From NCBI GenBank assembly GCA_003254925.1, contig QANZ01011811.1, positions 59,023 through 123,022 on the forward strand: a stretch of 64,000 nucleotides of DNA, read 5' to 3'. Source of the DNA: Chamaecrista fasciculata. Taxonomy: Eukaryota > Streptophyta > Magnoliopsida > Fabales > Fabaceae. The stretch's first letter is position 1, and each line of letters starts with the position of its first letter. The notes under the pieces were generated by a model, which made no database searches, was not told where the DNA came from, and saw only the letters and a program-made list of their open reading frames with translations. Positions 60,847 to 64,000 of this stretch are shown in pieces. The position numbers and the translations under genes were made by a program.

Positions 60847-62039
60847 TTTTTTAATCTCAATGGCCAAAAAAACAAGATTTTTTAATCTCTTATACTACAA
60901 TTATTTAAGCTAATACAAAATTTAAAATTTCAATAAGCATTTAATGACCACGTGTGCATATTAACACCATGCAAGTAAGCAATTTTGTTAAGCAAATATT
61001 TAGTAACTTAATAAATAATTAAATTAGTTTAAAATATATATTTCAATAATTAAATTTTATCTTTTTATTTTTAATTTATGAAAAAGAAATATCCAATTTT
61101 GAGTATTATACTATTAATTTATTTTTTATGTTAAGTTCGTACACACACGAATCCACTTTCCAAACAACCTCACAAAAAGTGGGTAATGTTTAGTTGTCCA
61201 TTAATTATTCTTCTTCTTGTCTTCTCAACGCGATTTAACGTATTATTAATTTATAGTTGATGGTCTTCTCTTTTTGTTTTCCGGGGCCTACCAAACTTAG
61301 TAGTTGATTATTTAGATTATTTTGTTGAAATGATTAGATATTAAAAGGTAATTAAGCATCTATTTGCATGAAGATAATATACTTTTTTTGCAGGAACAAG
61401 GCATGCACTCTGTGGTCCAATGACTTCGACCGTGGGGCTGTATTATATAATTGTGATATAACTAGTCAATTAATGATAATTTAAATTAAGGTAATATACT
61501 ACCAAAAAAAAATTAAGGTAATATGTCAGTGAATTCTAATAACAATTGTATTAAAAATTTACTGCATCTTTTTCCCTCCGGCCACAAGTATTTCCAAGGA
61601 ACATTGCTGTTTAGAGAAAATTAACTTTATTAAGACCCAAAAAATGAGTTTCAAGAAATTTACAATTTAATATTTTAAACCACAATAATTACAATAGTAA
61701 AAATACTGTTAAAATAAAATACTGAAAAGTTGTGTTCCCGATAATGTTTTAGCACTACTGAGAATTTAGTTCACAAATAAATAAAATAAATTTTACGCAT
61801 CAAATCAAATATCAAATATTATGTAAATTAAAACGTTTACTTCCAGAAGCCTCGATCTAACTCACTGTTATATGAAAATTGCTCTTTGTAAAACGACCTT
61901 GGAAAGGAAAACAAATAAGTCCCTATCTATCGTATCGTTGTTGAATCAGGCCAAACAAAAAAAAAAGTATTGTTGTTGAATAATTACTTCAATAAACTAA
62001 GTCGCTTTCTACAAACACGTGGAGGAAGAAGAAGTAATG
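60847..62039. other. AT-rich intergenic region
   Basis: Nothing recognisable. Confidence 0.4.
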
Positions 62040-62656
62040 GTTAACCTACTGATAAACTGGAAAATGACTGGCACTTACCTAGTTCACCGGAGAGGGCTGC
62101 AAGAGCCAAGTGTTGAGCAAGAACCTGCAAGAGCTTCACAGGGGGGCCCTGCGAAGTGTACTCCGACGCTCAAGTTAGTAAGAGAGTAATCAGAGAGTAA
62201 GAGAATTTTAGAGTGTAAGAAGTAGCTAACCTTGAACTGGTGAGATGGGCTCTATTTATAGAGCAGGGAGGAGAGAGGTGGTCAGCGCGCGGGGCGGACC
62301 ACGTAGTGGACACGATCTCCACCAGCGAAGATGGTGGAGGCCAAGATTTGCGGAGCAAGGCAATCGTGGGTGATTGCGTGTTGCGTCGCTAGGCGGGCGC
62401 CTAGAAATTGGAGATCGTGGGTATGAGCAAGTCAGTAACCCACGATCTTCCGTAGCGTGGATTGCGGAGCGGGGTAATCGTGGGTGACCACGTGTCATGA
62501 TGGGGACGTGCGCCAAGGCCCAGGATGGATTACGGCCGCCCCTACTCGTGCGTAGGGCGCCCGATTGGCTTGAGGGCGCCCCGCAAGGTGTGGAGGGGAG
62601 TAGAGGCCCGGTGCGAGGGCCGTTTAGGCGTACGCCCAAATAGTGATGTATCACAT
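62040..62656 (-). mobile_element. LTR remnant of a retrotransposon (probably Ty3/gypsy type)
   Basis: A GC-rich island in AT-rich surroundings. On the minus strand it has the TATA box CTCTATAAATAGAGCC (about 62249-62264) and then, downstream, TTACTAACTTGAGCGTCGGAG, close to a word common just after the start of plant gypsy LTR transcripts. It then runs to CCGGTGAACTAGGTAAGTGC near a likely LTR 3' part. Two related words, gatttgcggagcaaggcaat and gattgcggagcggggtaat, lie about 113 bases apart. The TG/CA ends, the partner LTR and a target duplication were not found; one N is at 62657. Confidence 0.6.
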
Positions 62657-62657
62657 N

Positions 62658-63640
62658 TCGTTTTAAATTCGAACTCAATAAAATAATAGTTACTAAATAA
62701 ATTTGATAAGTTCTTTTTTTACAATTGAGATCATCGGCCAACGAGGTCAAAATTAGACCCAAAAATAAGTTGCTCGTTTTAATAATTTGGTTATATCTCT
62801 CTTGTTTCAATATCGAATGTAATAAAATTAGAGCTACAAATTACTTTAACAATTTTTTTCTCTATCTAATTAAAATCATTAGATAATAAAATTAGCTTCA
62901 AAAGTTAATATTAATATTTTAACCAAAGTCACTTAAAGCAGTATTTATCATTTAATCATATAAAAATTATATAAAGAATTAATAGAATTGGGATAAGTAA
63001 CGCAAAGGCGACAGTAGCGATAGAAGAAAGCAAAAGCAAAATGATTATGCGCGGGAAACATGATAGATGGGCGGATATAGTTGGATTAAACGATCAAAGT
63101 CAGAAATTAGTGATCATTGATATTATAGGATTGAAGAAATTAAAACCACATATTCTTTCCCATAGGAAAGGCCCACCTTCCACTCCAACTTACAACACCA
63201 TTTCCGAGCTTACAGAAGAAACAAAAAATTAAGGAATACTATAGAATATATATATTATTGGCACTTTTCGATATATTAATTATCTACTCAATATTTTATT
63301 ACGGATTGTATCAAATGAGAGGAATGATATGTATGTGTGAAAAGTGAGATAATTCAGAAATAATTAATAGTTTAATACTCATAATTTAATTTTATAAGAG
63401 TTAAAAATATATAAAGAATTTGAGATATTAATTTATGCTAGATTGCTGGTCATGTACTCATGATGGGTATATACTATATACATATTTGTAGGATGGGCTC
63501 AGTAGGACAAATGGAAAATGTGGAAGGTATGTTTTGGCAATTTAATCAAAATGGCGTCATAAGGTGCGATCTATGCATGAAAGCAACATGAATCTTGATA
63601 AGAATACTCATAACAAATTCTTTATTAGAAAAAGTATAGA
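62658..63640. other. AT-rich intergenic region
   Basis: No supportable gene. A short open frame at 63041-63232 has an ATG but no family likeness. Confidence 0.35.
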
Positions 63641-63649
63641 AAAAGATAA

Positions 63650-64000
63650 TAACATTATTAAAAATAACTCCATCTAGATCATAGGTAATGGTCTCTCTGT
63701 CAATTTTTGGTCTGATAGTTGGCTTCCTTGTGGTCCTCTTAAAAACTTTGTTATTGATCCTCTTCCCCTAAATCACAATCTAAATTCTGTCTCCCATTAC
63801 ATCAATCAATATGGTACTTTTGATTTATTTCTTATTCCCTATGACTTCCCCATCAATATTAAAAATCTTATCTCTGCTACGCCTTTTGGATTCCACAAAT
63901 ACCATTGCGGATTTCATTAGCTGGTCTCCAACAACTAATGGAATCTTTACCACTACTTCTGCTTACCTTTCTCTTTTCAAGGATTATCAACCCTATGATC
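63650..64000 (+). pseudogene. L1 ORF2 fragment (RT end / zf-RVT), runs off the window
   Basis: The plus strand reads IGNGLSVNFWSDSWLPCGPL and later, after a frameshift near 63880, ISWSPTTNGIFTTTSAYLSL. These are the usual 'IGNG..V.FW.D.WLP' and 'W..T.NG.FT..SAY' blocks between the reverse transcriptase and zinc-finger part of plant L1 proteins. There is at least one stop before the first block (near 63672). The 5' part is missing; the 3' part lies beyond the window. Confidence 0.7.

Overview
The window is nuclear DNA of a flowering plant, most likely a eudicot. It is AT-rich, its genes are split by short GT-AG introns, and it carries plant-only families (ACR9-type ACT protein, NFD4/nodulin-like transporter, TIP aquaporin, MORN-PIP5K) among Copia, L1, SINE, Helitron and MITE remnants. 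I cannot name the species. There is a 327-base N gap at 17844-18170, a 14-base N gap at 41605-41618, and several single Ns.

Ten genes could be built, and every exon chain closes in frame. In order they are: ACR9-like ACT-repeat protein (+, 735-2824); HGSNAT-like membrane acetyltransferase homologue (-, 4387-7413); NFD4/nodulin-like MFS protein in one exon (+, 11937-13721); PP2A B'/B56 subunit (+, 21242-25394); a small secreted-peptide-like gene (-, 26260-26523); alpha-carbonic anhydrase (+, 28514-30327); TIP1 aquaporin (-, 30799-31646); RABC2-type Rab GTPase (-, 39558-41179); splicing factor SF3A2 (+, 44709-47122); and PIP5K9-type kinase with MORN repeats (-, 48302-56796, with a leader exon near 58070-58250). 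They look like ordinary housekeeping, transport and signalling genes with no sign of functional clustering. The carbonic anhydrase and the aquaporin lie tail to tail, as do SF3A2 and the PIP5K.

The space between genes, and some introns, is where the unusual structure lies. (1) A 5.5-kb Copia-derived composite at 32582-38129 has three LTRs and two different internal regions, all inside one TAAGG target duplication. The outer LTRs are nearly identical and the middle one is more diverged. (2) Two inverted-repeat elements carry host gene fragments: a DUF868 piece (18327-19409) and what looks like the start of splicing factor SF1/BBP (41720-42083). (3) A complete 300-bp non-autonomous Helitron (16893-17192) has two damaged relatives in the window. 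(4) Several palindromic MITEs have 10-bp or longer target duplications. (5) A 5'-truncated L1 with a 12-bp target duplication lies antisense in a PIP5K intron, and there is a tiny truncated SINE with a 17-bp target duplication.

I found no CRISPR array, rRNA or tRNA gene, and nothing I would call a wholly new system. The three-LTR composite and the two gene-capturing elements are the best leads. All exon borders were read by eye from splice consensus, frame continuity and family knowledge; no alignment or transcript data were available.
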